From: JBLHKW01 sp047618565
GTDB lineage: Bacteria > Planctomycetota > UBA1135 > GCA-002686595
Length of the DNA: 24,421 nt
Reading direction: 5' to 3'
Assembly (NCBI GenBank): GCA_047618565.1
Contig: JBLHKW010000070.1
Location: forward strand, 1-24,421
Part shown: one piece after another, positions 1 to 8,774 of the stretch
Position numbering within the stretch: position 1 is the stretch's first letter
Layout: each line of letters starts with the position of its first letter
Program-made: the position numbers and the translations under genes
The notes under the pieces: model-generated
Told to the model about the DNA's origin: nothing
Seen by the model: the letters and a program-made list of their open reading frames with translations, nothing else
The model's database searches: none

Positions 1-1
1 G

Positions 2-46
2 GGTGCGGCGGGTGCGGCGGGTGCGGCGGGTGCGGCGGGTGCGGCG
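2..46. repeat. Five tandem copies of a 9-bp GC-rich unit
   Basis: Five perfect head-to-tail copies of GGTGCGGCG occupy this stretch, followed to about position 60 by degenerate GCGGC repeats. The array starts at the window edge, so the true copy number is unknown. It lies just beyond the stop codon of the minus-strand transposase gene. Nothing shows that it is transcribed or translated. Simple slippage-prone sequence is the plainest reading. Confidence 0.8.
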
Positions 47-80
47 CGGCGGCGCGGCGGCAGCCGGGGCGCGGTGGAGA

Positions 81-782
81 TCAGGCGGGCCAGGCGGCGG
101 TGACGGAGATCAGGCCGTGGCGGCGCCAGCCCAGGTTTTGGAGCCAGGTGCGGGCGGCGGCTACGGGGGATGAAGGCGCGGCGTGGAGGACGCCGGGGGT
201 GAGGTCGCGCCAGCCGGTGAAGACGGGGCCCGATGAGAAGGGGTCCGGACCGGGGCCGCGATGTGCGCCGTGCTTGTTGCCGTTCTTCAACACGTAGCGC
301 AGGGCGTTCTTGACCTCGAGGGGCGTGCGCAGGATGCGGTCGAAGTAGCGGTCGGCGAAGACTCGGCCCTTGCGCGACCAGAGTTTGTTGAGGCCCTTGG
401 CGATGCGGACGGAGAGGCCCTTCAAACCGCGAGAGAGAGACTCACGGTCCTTGGCCTCGACGATGTAGTGGATGTGATTGCCCTGCACCGAGTAGTGGTT
501 GAGCCGAAAGCCGAAGCGGTCGCAGCCGGCGGCAAATGAGCGCCGTAGAACTTGATAGGCGTGCTTGCTCCTGAGGCTCGGCAGGTCATCGCCCAGGCGC
601 AGTACAACGTGCACGGGAAACCTCGAGGCCAGGGGCTCCCTCGTCTGGTGCGAGACCCCCGAGTCCGGGCTCGGCTTGCGACCGATCTTGTGCCCATCCC
701 GGCGCGTGAAGCCGAAGGTGCGCTGCGGACTGAGGTGACTACCAGTTGCCTTGCGGCGACGCTTCTTGCTCTTCGTTTTCAT
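81..782 (-). CDS. REP-associated tyrosine transposase (IS200-like, Y1_Tnp family)
   Basis: This 233-aa protein belongs to the HUH single-strand transposases of the IS200/RAYT type, which nick and rejoin DNA at short hairpins. What is visible: a Lys/Arg-rich N-terminus (residues 1-35), the start of the catalytic fold at FPVHVVLRL (about 55-63), the metal-binding HUH motif in GNHIHYIVEA (His103, His105) and a nucleophile Tyr163 in RYVLKNGNKHG. Length is normal for the family. The ATG at 782 is used; no good Shine-Dalgarno sequence precedes it, but a TACTAT -10-like box lies only a few bases upstream (791-796), so a very short leader is possible. No IS ends or target-site duplications are visible, which fits a domesticated RAYT rather than an insertion sequence. 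The large hairpin at 915-1004 may be a cognate REP-like element (inference). Confidence 0.88.
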   Translation of the reverse strand: MKTKSKKRRRKATGSHLSPQRTFGFTRRDGHKIGRKPSPDSGVSHQTREPLASRFPVHVVLRLGDDLPSLRSKHAYQVLRRSFAAGCDRFGFRLNHYSVQGNHIHYIVEAKDRESLSRGLKGLSVRIAKGLNKLWSRKGRVFADRYFDRILRTPLEVKNALRYVLKNGNKHGAHRGPGPDPFSSGPVFTGWRDLTPGVLHAAPSSPVAAARTWLQNLGWRRHGLISVTAAWPA

Positions 783-1082
783 GCAGATCTATAGTACATG
801 CGCGCGAGAGCGTAACCTTCTAAATGCCGAATACCTGCCGCCAACGACACCTATTGCCAATTTGCGAATTCCGGCGCACATTGCCAGCGTGCCCCATCCT
901 CGGTTCTCGTGTCCCGGCCCGCCTTTGCCCCGTCACCGCCGGCGTCGGTAGCACCCTTTGGGTGCCGACGCCGGGGGTGGCGGGGCAAAGGCGGAGGCGG
1001 GCCCGATTTTTGCTCCAGATCCCGAGGCAGAGGAAGCACGCAGCACGCATAGCGACCACCAATATCCCCCCCCCCGATAACC
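783..1082. other. Intergenic region between transposase and DUF255 gene
   Basis: This 300-bp gap holds the transposase promoter region, the hairpin at 915-1004 and a run of ten C at 1066-1075 just beyond the DUF255 stop codon. Overlapping open frames on both strands have no recognisable product and cross the hairpin, so I do not call a gene here. Confidence 0.6.
915..1004. repeat. Large imperfect inverted repeat, REP-like hairpin
   Basis: Two arms of about 42-45 nt (915-956 and 960-1004) flank a TTT loop. The match includes GGGTGC/GCACCC next to the loop, CGACGCCG/CGGCGTCG after a 3-nt bulge, and GGGGCAAAGGCGG/CCGCCTTTGCCCC further out. On the plus strand it is followed by ATTTTT, giving it a terminator-like look in that direction, although no plus-strand gene precedes it. 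It lies 3' of the DUF255 gene and 5' of the RAYT transposase. A REP/BIME-type element is the favoured explanation; a terminator for the DUF255 gene is the alternative, but on the minus strand there is no T-run. Confidence 0.75.
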
Positions 1083-3140
<2,058 letters not shown>

Positions 3141-3156
3141 CCCCCAAATATAAAGG

Positions 3157-3185
3157 AAAGGCCCCGCGACGCGCGCGGGGCCTTT
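3157..3185 (-). terminator. Intrinsic terminator of the porin gene
   Basis: A perfect 12-bp stem (AAAGGCCCCGCG pairing with CGCGGGGCCTTT) closes a 5-nt loop. On the minus strand it is followed by a T-rich tail (CCTTTATATTT). It lies about 60 nt beyond the porin stop codon and just before the DUF255 start codon. The stem is symmetric and could also act in the other direction, but no plus-strand gene is nearby. Confidence 0.88.
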
Positions 3186-3243
3186 GTGGTCCCAATCCTC
3201 CAGCGCGACGCGCGCCCTGGGGATCAACTTGTTTCAGCTTGGA

Positions 3244-4311
3244 TCAGAAGCTCAGCATCATCCCGAGCAGGATGACCGAGCCGTCGAAGCCGCCAGGATC
3301 AGAATCGGACTGCGAGAACTGCGCCTGGTACTTGAGGTCGTGGCCTTGGACAAAGCGGGTGACCGCAACGTCGATTTTCGTGGTGTCTGCCGCGTTGTCG
3401 ACGGTCTGGAAACGAGCACCAAGCTCCCACACGTCCGGCTGGAGCATGTAGGTACCAGCGATACTGAACGGGCTTGAGTCGCCTTCGACGGTCGACAATG
3501 GCATGGCGGCACCCGGAACGTAAAGCTCCGTGGCCAGGTCGCCGCCCAGTGCGGCGAGTTCGAAGGAGACCGAGTAGACGCTGGTGGCGATCGCTGCTTC
3601 AACAACGAAACCGTCACCATCGGACTCGCCATCGGCGAAGAACGCCGCAGCGACGGTACCCGAGGGATCGTCACTAGCACCGTAGGAGCCTTCTGAGTCG
3701 CCGGCGCCAGCACCGAGGAAGTCGAAGGCCACGCGGCCCGCAACCATCAGTTCGTCACCAGTGTTGGCGGCGCCACCGTTCATGACGGCGAGCCACCAAC
3801 CGATTGCATCAAAATTACCGGCGAGCATGCCGCCAGCATCCCGACCCGAGAACAGGAGACCGAGCTCGCTGCGCTGGGCGAATGCCAGGCGGTTGCCGTG
3901 GGTCAGGCCGCTACGAAGGATCGGCGGACGATACTGGCCAACGGTGGCCTTCAGCTCGCCCACAGGGATCTCGATGTAAGCGTCCAGGAGGCCTGCGCCG
4001 CCATCACCCAAGCTACCGTCGCCAAAGTTGTACTGAATACGGTATCCGTACTCACCAACAGAGCCCGACAGGTCGACACGCGCATCCGGAAGGATGAATC
4101 CGCCCAGATCGTCCGCGCCAACCATCACGTCGCTAGAACTAGTGTAGTAGGTAGAAACGCGGCCACCGAGAGTGGGGCCGTCGCCACCTTGAGTGAGGCT
4201 CATCGAAAGAGCCTCCACTTCCTTATCCAACTGAGACCACTCACTCTCCGACGCTTGGCCGGCGATGGTGGTCAGGGACAGCGCGAAGGCGCCGTAGAAA
4301 AAGTTTTTCAT
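3244..4311 (-). CDS. Outer-membrane porin, phosphate-selective porin O/P-like
   Basis: The 355-aa product has a signal peptide (MKNFFYGAFALSLTTIAGQA, probable cleavage after Ala20), a short helical, charged segment (about 21-40) and then alternating beta-strand sequence to a C-terminal phenylalanine (GMMLSF), the usual sorting signal for outer-membrane beta-barrels. The block around YRIQYNFGDG, LLDAYIEIPVG, ATVGQYRPP and LTHGNRLAFAQRSELG resembles the OprO/OprP (porin O/P) family; anion or phosphate specificity cannot be read from sequence alone. I chose ATG 4311 because the signal peptide starts there and a GGAG (plus-strand 4323-4326) lies 11 nt upstream. The gene appears monocistronic, with an AT-richer upstream region and a strong terminator, as expected for an abundant envelope protein. 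Confidence 0.85.
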   Translation of the reverse strand: MKNFFYGAFALSLTTIAGQASESEWSQLDKEVEALSMSLTQGGDGPTLGGRVSTYYTSSSDVMVGADDLGGFILPDARVDLSGSVGEYGYRIQYNFGDGSLGDGGAGLLDAYIEIPVGELKATVGQYRPPILRSGLTHGNRLAFAQRSELGLLFSGRDAGGMLAGNFDAIGWWLAVMNGGAANTGDELMVAGRVAFDFLGAGAGDSEGSYGASDDPSGTVAAAFFADGESDGDGFVVEAAIATSVYSVSFELAALGGDLATELYVPGAAMPLSTVEGDSSPFSIAGTYMLQPDVWELGARFQTVDNAADTTKIDVAVTRFVQGHDLKYQAQFSQSDSDPGGFDGSVILLGMMLSF

Positions 4312-4603
4312 GTGGGTCAACACTCCAGAGAGAAGAGAGAGAGAGATGTAGGATGGGGTCGTAGTTGACTCTTGCTGCGCACGCGGCGCAGGTAGCGCCA
4401 ATCTCGCTTGCGGTCTCGGAAGGGTTACGGAAGACCCTTCGGCGAGGACCCGCAGTCTATGGCCCGAAAACCCTAAGAGTTGGGTCGGCTAAGTCCTTAA
4501 GTAATTGTTAAATAGATACTTAGGAGCATGCTGGAAACGCGCATTCCTATTTTGGATGGCAGATAAGGGGCAAATGGCGACCTTGTTTCCCCGAGGCGCC
4601 GAC
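4312..4603 (-). promoter_or_regulatory. Upstream region of the porin gene
   Basis: This 292-bp gap is noticeably AT-richer than its surroundings around 4490-4530, which suggests the porin promoter. A weak candidate on the minus strand is TTTCCA, 17 nt, TATTTA; I cannot decide on a start site. It also contains a CT-rich strip in the leader (plus-strand 4327-4347, AGAGAG repeats), the GGAG ribosome-binding site at 4323-4326, and a small 7-bp hairpin (GAAGGGT 4419-4425 with ACCCTTC 4434-4440). I see no gene in it. Confidence 0.45.
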
Positions 4604-5098
4604 TTAGCCGTCGTCCAGGTCGGAACAGCGCTCACGCAGGGCGTCGGCCAGCCGCTGATCTGCCTGGGCGACGCGCTGCATGAGTTCCTCGTCCACCGGT
4701 TGTCCGAGGGCCTCCAGCGCGCTCAAGCGCATCTCCAGCCGCTGACGAGCCTCGACGACGTACTCGAAGTCGAAGCGTGGGTGAGACATGTAGCGCGCGT
4801 CGACGCCCTGGATGTGCTCGGTGCAGGCAAGCTGCATCTCGCCCACCAGGGTGCTGTCCCAGCGCGAGCCGAGCTGGGTGATGCACTTGCGCATGGTGGC
4901 CAGGTCTTCGCCGAGCTCGGTGCTCAGGTCGTCGGCTCCGCCCGGATCGGTCTCGAGCAGCTCGCCGAGCAGGAGCAGCATGCGGCGTAGCAGCGGCCGA
5001 TCCACCGGCGGAAGCGGCCGGCGGCCCTGTTTCTTGAGCTGGGCCTCGAGGCCCAGCTCCACGAGCGATGAGCGGAATTCGGTCAATGCTTCGGTCAT
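4604..5098 (-). CDS. Unrecognised 164-aa helical protein coupled to ArfB
   Basis: I do not recognise this protein. It is 164 aa, rich in Leu, Glu, Asp and Arg, without signal peptide or membrane segment, and looks all-helical and cytoplasmic. Three cysteines (KCITQL, LACTEH, RCSDL) are spread out and form no CxxC pair. A conserved-looking centre is RYMSHPRFDFEYVVEARQRLEMRL (about 102-125, here spanning two helices). The ATG overlaps the arfB stop codon (ATGA, 5095-5098), so it is probably translated by reinitiation and made in proportion to ArfB. It is the last gene of the DUF971-arfB operon. A role in translation quality control is only inferred from position. The codon pattern agrees with its neighbours, and the frame is preferred over the overlapping antisense frame because of the overlap geometry. 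Confidence 0.7.
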   Translation of the reverse strand: MTEALTEFRSSLVELGLEAQLKKQGRRPLPPVDRPLLRRMLLLLGELLETDPGGADDLSTELGEDLATMRKCITQLGSRWDSTLVGEMQLACTEHIQGVDARYMSHPRFDFEYVVEARQRLEMRLSALEALGQPVDEELMQRVAQADQRLADALRERCSDLDDG

Positions 5099-5517
5099 GA
5101 CGGTGGTGTTCTGCGGTCCTTCTTGATCTGTCCACGGCTCTTCTTCTGCTTGAGCCGTCGTTCCTTGGAGCCACGCGTAGGTCGCGTTGGCCGGCGTTTT
5201 CGTTCGATCGCCAGTCCGTCGTGCAGGAGGACGGCGAGCCGCTCGCGAGCATCTTCCAGGTTGCGCGCGCGCGTGCGATGGCGGGATGCGTGGATCACGA
5301 TCTCGCCCTGGGTGCTCAGGCGCGTGGCGAGACGCTTCTGAAGCCGGGATCGGCGCGTGTCGCCCAGGGCACGGCTTGTGAGCACGGAGAAGCGCAGAAC
5401 GACCTTGGTCTCGACCTTGTTAACATTCTGGCCACCGGGCCCCCCAGAGCGCGCGTAGCTGACTACCAGCTCCTCGCCCGGAAGGGTCAGGCCACGGTTG
5501 ATGACGAGCGGGTCCAT
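5095..5517 (-). CDS. arfB: Alternative ribosome-rescue factor B (peptidyl-tRNA hydrolase ArfB)
   Basis: ArfB enters ribosomes stalled at the end of a truncated mRNA and hydrolyses the peptidyl-tRNA. The 140-aa protein shows the release-factor catalytic loop RSGGPGGQNVNKVETKV (GGQ at about residues 27-29), the single-domain RF-1 fold, and the basic C-terminal tail (KERRLKQKKSRGQIKKDRR) that threads into the empty mRNA channel. Length matches ArfB/YaeJ and is far short of RF1 or RF2, and no codon-recognition domain is present. Start ATG 5517 (MDPLVINRGL) is chosen from family alignment; the frame upstream has non-homologous sequence overlapping the DUF971 gene. It follows the DUF971 gene by 37 nt and overlaps the next gene by 4 nt. 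Confidence 0.92.
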   Translation of the reverse strand: MDPLVINRGLTLPGEELVVSYARSGGPGGQNVNKVETKVVLRFSVLTSRALGDTRRSRLQKRLATRLSTQGEIVIHASRHRTRARNLEDARERLAVLLHDGLAIERKRRPTRPTRGSKERRLKQKKSRGQIKKDRRTPPS

Positions 5518-5554
5518 CTGCTGTCGGCCCCTGGCTGCTCCAACCGATCCCGCG

Positions 5555-5863
5555 TCAAGCGACCGGGCCCGGGTCGTTCTCGCGCAGGAAGGGAAAGGGG
5601 AAGATGCCCGTGTTGTGGCCGTCTGCGAACTCCACCGAGATGGCGTAGTTGCCGACCAAGCGCACATCCCGCTGCTCGAGCGTGTCGGGGATACTGTGCG
5701 GGTCGAGCATCAGCACGCCGGTCACCTCGTTGATGCAATTCGCGCACGGACACAGGCGGCGCAGCTGGGCCGCGCGATAGACGGTTACGGCACCGTCCGC
5801 CCATTCGATCTCGATCCTGGTGGGATCCGTCTTCCGGATGACCTTGGGTGAGGTGGTGAGCAT
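5555..5863 (-). CDS. DUF971 (GBBH-like N-terminal domain) protein
   Basis: A 102-aa single-domain protein of the DUF971/gamma-butyrobetaine-hydroxylase-like N-terminal family. Visible family blocks are IEIEWADGAVTVYRAAQLRRLCPCANC, then LVGNYAISVEFADGHNTGIFPFPFLR. The CPCANC cysteines (about residues 38, 40 and 43) sit where the family has a C-x-C-x-x-C-type metal-binding site. Stand-alone DUF971 proteins are often encoded near Fe-S or Mrp-type genes, and some have been linked to iron-sulphur cluster handling; here the neighbour is arfB instead. The ATG at 5863 is preceded by AAGGA (plus-strand 5875-5879) at 11 nt. It is first in the operon with arfB and the 164-aa gene, 57 nt downstream of tRNA-Phe, with which it may be co-transcribed. 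Confidence 0.88.
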   Translation of the reverse strand: MLTTSPKVIRKTDPTRIEIEWADGAVTVYRAAQLRRLCPCANCINEVTGVLMLDPHSIPDTLEQRDVRLVGNYAISVEFADGHNTGIFPFPFLRENDPGPVA

Positions 5864-5920
5864 TCCGCCTGCAGTCCTTCTCGGGGTGCCTGGGAGGCTT
5901 GATGGGGCGGGACGCTCCGA

Positions 5921-5996
5921 TGGTGGCCAGGACCAGACTTGAACTGGTGACCCCTTGATTTTCAGTCAAGTGCTCTACCAACTGAGCTACCTGGCC
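5921..5996 (-). tRNA. tRNA-Phe (GAA) with encoded CCA
   Basis: The minus strand folds as a full cloverleaf of 76 nt. The acceptor arm GGCCAGG pairs with CCTGGCC, discriminator A is followed by an encoded CCA (5921-5923). The D-arm GTAGCTCAGTTGGTAGAGCAC and T-arm with GTTCAAGTC are standard. The anticodon stem CTTGA/TCAAG closes the loop CTGAAAA, giving anticodon GAA at 5961-5963. Confidence 0.97.
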
Positions 5997-6142
5997 GGAA
6001 TCGTCCGCTGTTCCCGTTTTCCGGTGGTCCAGCGTGGTTGCCTGGCTTTCGCCGTGGCAATCGCGTGGAGCCTCCTGGGATTCGGGGCCGAATTATCACG
6101 TGCGTTTGGCGTCCGGTCAAAAGGGGCCTGGTGTTTTTGCGT

Positions 6143-6583
6143 TCATTCGCCGTGCGGGGCGCTGTCCAGGGCCCCAGATTCCGTCGGATCGCTGCCTCCG
6201 ACCGCATAGAGCAGGTCGTGCTGTGCTCGATTGAAGCCCGAGATCGACGTCACGAGGGCCAGCTCCGCCCCGAGCTTTGCGAGCTCCGCATCGAGCACCT
6301 CGACCAGCAGGCTGGTTCCGGCCCGGTGCCGGTCCTGTGCCAGCTGGAATGCCGCATGGGGCGCTTGCTGGCGCTCCCTGGCGGCTTCGATCGCCTGGCG
6401 TGCCGTTTCGGCCCTGATCGTCGCGCGCACGATCGAGGCGCGAACATTCTGGCGCACACGGCGCTGATCGAGCTGGGCCTCACGCAGCTTGGCCCGCGCC
6501 CGGCGCTTGCGCGCGGGGATGTCGGGCGAGAGGTCCCAGGACAGGGCTGCAGTGTAGATATCCTGGTCCTTGAGGTTTCCGGA
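6143..6583 (-). pseudogene. TolC-family outer-membrane efflux protein, C-terminal remnant
   Basis: About 146 codons remain of a TolC-like protein, running from the break at about 6580 to the TGA at 6143-6145. The start of the remnant reads GNLKDQDIYTAALSWDLSPD, the late beta-strand region of the family, followed by the long helix (AKLREAQLDQRRVRQNVRA, then TARQAIEAARERQ and YQLAQDRHRAGT-like sequence) and the segment LLVEVLDAELAKLGAEL, typical of the second half of TolC proteins. The first two-thirds, including the signal peptide and start, is missing. A stop codon (6584-6586) lies immediately upstream in this frame. It is joined directly to an RND pump fragment in another frame, so it cannot be expressed as a normal protein. 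Confidence 0.8.
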
Positions 6584-6968
6584 TCACTATCGGCGGCAAC
6601 GTGCCCGGCGGTAGGTAGTACATGTCCGACATGGCCAGCGATGTGACCTGGGACATGGCCGTGGCCTCGTCGATGTCCTCGCGGAAGAAGTCCTTGACGA
6701 TGCACACACCCTGCATCGCCTTGGCTTCCTGGTGCGAGATACCGACCGACTGGCCGGTCCAGCGCTGCAAGCGCGACATGATGTCGCGCTCGACGACCTC
6801 GGGCGGCATGCCCGGGTAGAGCGTGACGATCTGAACCGCGGGCGTCTTGAAGACCCGCAGCAGGTCGGCCGGCAGCAGCGTGAACGAGAACGTACCGAGC
6901 ACCACGACCGCGAGGATCGAGACGATGACGGTGTAGGGATTCTTGAGGGCGAAGCGGACCAAGCCCAT
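6579..6968 (-). pseudogene. RND efflux pump (HAE1/AcrB-like), N-terminal remnant
   Basis: Only the first 130 or so residues of an RND inner-membrane pump remain; intact members have about 1,000. They show transmembrane helix 1 (about 8-35: NPYTVIVSILAVVVLG), then the periplasmic start VQIVTLYPGMPPEVVERDI, TGQSVGISHQEAK and MYYLPPGTLPPIVI, all standard for HAE1-type pumps. After VI the match stops abruptly, and the same strand continues as TolC in a different frame. In the pump frame the ORF runs on for about 30 meaningless residues and ends at 6480. ATG 6968 is favoured over GTG 6977 because AGG lies 8 nt upstream. The rest of the pump, any adaptor and the front of TolC are missing, by real deletion or by a false assembly join. 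Confidence 0.82.
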
Positions 6969-7051
6969 GGGGGGCACCTATTGGGGAGACCGTGCGCCGG
7001 CTGGCGGCGGGAGCGGGAAGCGCCGCTAGGTTAGCGCAAGTGCGTAGCTTT

Positions 7052-7072
7052 CGCGCGCGGAAGGGGCGCGCG
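7052..7072 (-). terminator. Possible GC-only hairpin after ribF
   Basis: CGCGCGC (7052-7058) can pair with GCGCGCG (7066-7072) around a 7-nt loop, directly after the ribF stop codon. There is no T-run on the minus strand, so if it stops transcription it does so without a U-tract. It lies upstream of the RND remnant, whose promoter would also have to be in this gap of about 100 bp. Confidence 0.35.
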
Positions 7073-7074
7073 CG

Positions 7075-8007
7075 TCAGCTCGGCTGGAGCGTCGCGCGGG
7101 CTGCCTGAACGTCGGCTGCGATCTGAGCGCTCAGGGCCGCCAGGTCCGGAAAGCGACGCTCGCCGCGCAGGCGCTGCAGGAAGTCGACCTCGAGGTGTTC
7201 GCCGTACAGGTCGCCGTCGAAGTCGAGCAGGTGTACCTCGACGCCCGGCGGCCCGGACTGCTTGCCGTCGACAGTGGGGCGATGCCCGATATTGGTGACA
7301 GCCGGAAGCCCCGCGCCGGTGGTTTGCGAGCGGTGTACACGGCAGGCGTAGACGCCGGTGGGGGGGTGCAGTTCGTGGTGCAGGTCCAGGTTGGCGGTCG
7401 GGAAGCCTATCTCGCGTCCGCGCGCGTCGCCGTGAACGACCTCGCCGAAGACGCTCACGCTCCGTCCCAGCATGCGGGCCGCGCCATCCAGATCCCCGAG
7501 CTCGACCGCCTCGCGGATCGCGGTCGACGACACAGGACGCCGATCGACGATCACCTCGGGGACCACCTCGACATCGAAGCCGAGGCTCTCGAGCAGCTCG
7601 GGGCCGCCCTCGCGATCGCGCCCGAACTTGCTGTCAAAACCCAGGACAAAGCTCGTCGCGGCCAGTTTATCGACCAGGATCTCGTCCACGAAGCGGCGCG
7701 CTTCCATGCAGCGCAGGCCCTCGTCGAAGTCCAGGGCGAGCGCGTGGTCGACACCGGCGCGCGCGAAATGTTCGAGCCGGTGCTCGAGGGTGGTCAGCGT
7801 GCGCGGGGCACGGCCAAGCAGGATCTGCTTGGGATGCTGGTGGAATGTCACGACCGTGGCGTCGGCCGACAGCTCCCGCGCGCGGCGCAGGTTGGCCGCC
7901 AGAATGGCGCCATGCCCAAGGTGGACACCATCGAAGACCCCGATGCTGACCACCGCCGGTCGGCGGTCAGGCAGGGGCAGGTCTGCGAGATCTAGCGTCG
8001 TCTTCAC
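7075..8007 (-). CDS. ribF: Bifunctional riboflavin kinase / FAD synthetase
   Basis: RibF phosphorylates riboflavin to FMN and adenylates FMN to FAD in the cytoplasm. At 310 aa it has normal length. The N-terminal adenylyltransferase domain shows GVFDGVHLGH (23-32), the nucleotidyl-transferase HxGH-type motif, TFHQHP, and SSTAIREAV (about 161-169). The C-terminal flavokinase domain shows GREIGFPTANL, GVYACRV and TNIGHRPTV, then VEVHLLDFDGDLYGEHLEV. The start is GTG at 8007, giving MKTTLDLADLPLPDRRPAVVSIG; no better start lies upstream. It follows def by 16 nt and is presumably co-transcribed with it. No FMN riboswitch is present upstream of either gene. Confidence 0.95.
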   Translation of the reverse strand: MKTTLDLADLPLPDRRPAVVSIGVFDGVHLGHGAILAANLRRARELSADATVVTFHQHPKQILLGRAPRTLTTLEHRLEHFARAGVDHALALDFDEGLRCMEARRFVDEILVDKLAATSFVLGFDSKFGRDREGGPELLESLGFDVEVVPEVIVDRRPVSSTAIREAVELGDLDGAARMLGRSVSVFGEVVHGDARGREIGFPTANLDLHHELHPPTGVYACRVHRSQTTGAGLPAVTNIGHRPTVDGKQSGPPGVEVHLLDFDGDLYGEHLEVDFLQRLRGERRFPDLAALSAQIAADVQAARATLQPS

Positions 8008-8023
8008 GCCGGCAGCTCGCTTC

Positions 8024-8560
8024 TCAGGTCGCCGAGGCCTGTGTGGCTCGGTAGTCCTCGATCATCTCTTCGAGCACGGCCTTGTGGCGCAGCTTGTCGG
8101 CGGGCGACATGCGGTCGACCAGCAGGATGCCCTCCAGGTGATCGTATTCGTGCTGGATGATGCGACTGACGAAGTCGTCGTACTCCGCTTCGAACTCCTC
8201 GCCCTGGAGATTGAAGGCCTTCACGCGGCAGCGGCTGGGCCTCGAGACCTCGGCGTAGATGCCCGGAAACGAGAGGCAACCCTCCTCGAAAGTGGTCGCA
8301 GGTCCCGAGCGCTTGACCAGCGTCGGGTTGATGAGCGTCAGGTTGTCTTCCTCTTCGCCGGTCGCGTTCACCACCAGAATGCGCCGCTTGAGGCCCACCT
8401 GGGGGGCGGCCAGGCCCACGCCCTTGCTCTCGACCATCCGGCGATACATCGCGCTCACGATCTCAGCCAGGGCCTCGTCGAAAGCCTCGACCGGGTCCGC
8501 GACCTTGCGCAGAACCGGGGTCGGGTAGAGGGAAATCTGGAACTCGAGGGGATCGCTCAT
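8024..8560 (-). CDS. def: Peptide deformylase
   Basis: The 178-aa enzyme removes the formyl group from the N-terminal methionine of new proteins. All three catalytic motifs are intact: GVGLAAPQ (about 48-55), EGCLS (about 92-96, Cys metal ligand) and HEYDH (about 137-141, His ligands and catalytic Glu). The start is ATG 8560 (MSDPLEFQISLYPTPVL) because the conserved N-terminus begins there; a longer frame to 8746 only adds Pro/Gly/Arg-rich sequence over the divergent promoter region. No clear Shine-Dalgarno sequence precedes it. It is first in the def-ribF operon and divergent from the TPR-rpsT unit. Confidence 0.96.
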   Translation of the reverse strand: MSDPLEFQISLYPTPVLRKVADPVEAFDEALAEIVSAMYRRMVESKGVGLAAPQVGLKRRILVVNATGEEEDNLTLINPTLVKRSGPATTFEEGCLSFPGIYAEVSRPSRCRVKAFNLQGEEFEAEYDDFVSRIIQHEYDHLEGILLVDRMSPADKLRHKAVLEEMIEDYRATQASAT

Positions 8561-8658
8561 GGGCGGGACCGGGGCGCTGGTCGGTGGGGGGGAGGCGCTG
8601 TTGGGGCCCCTGGGAGGGCCCTGGAGGCGGTCGGGGCGTCCGGCGAGCATAGCTCGCG

Positions 8659-8687
8659 TTGACGCGCCGGATGGGCCTCTATAGTAT
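8659..8687 (+). promoter_or_regulatory. Sigma-70-like promoter of the TPR-rpsT operon
   Basis: TTGACG (8659-8664) is followed 17 nt later by TAGTAT (8682-8687), or 15 nt later by TATAGT (8680-8685). The spacing and an AT-rich patch in an otherwise GC-rich region make this the best promoter match in the window. Transcription would begin near 8694 and give a leader of about 80 nt before the TTG start at 8775. A promoter for def must lie in the same gap on the other strand, but I could not pick one. Confidence 0.65.
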
Positions 8688-8774
8688 TTTCCGGCCCTGT
8701 TTTCGGGGACCGGTCCCGGACGCGTGGGTAGGCCTCCGCCGGGCACGCCTTTAATATTGGGGGAGACTCAGAGT

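Noticed and set aside
81..782. Complete insertion sequence around the transposase
   Set aside because: No paired terminal hairpins, target duplications or partner gene are visible; a stand-alone RAYT explains the gene better.
1066..1075. C10 tract as a phase-variation switch
   Set aside because: It lies downstream of the DUF255 stop codon, outside any supported coding region or promoter, so slippage would have no evident effect.
6038..6646. 202-aa plus-strand frame over the efflux remnants
   Set aside because: The opposite strand shows clear TolC and RND sequence; this frame has no recognisable motif.
7990..8723. FMN riboswitch controlling ribF
   Set aside because: ribF follows def by 16 nt, and the region upstream of def shows none of the conserved RFN-element blocks.
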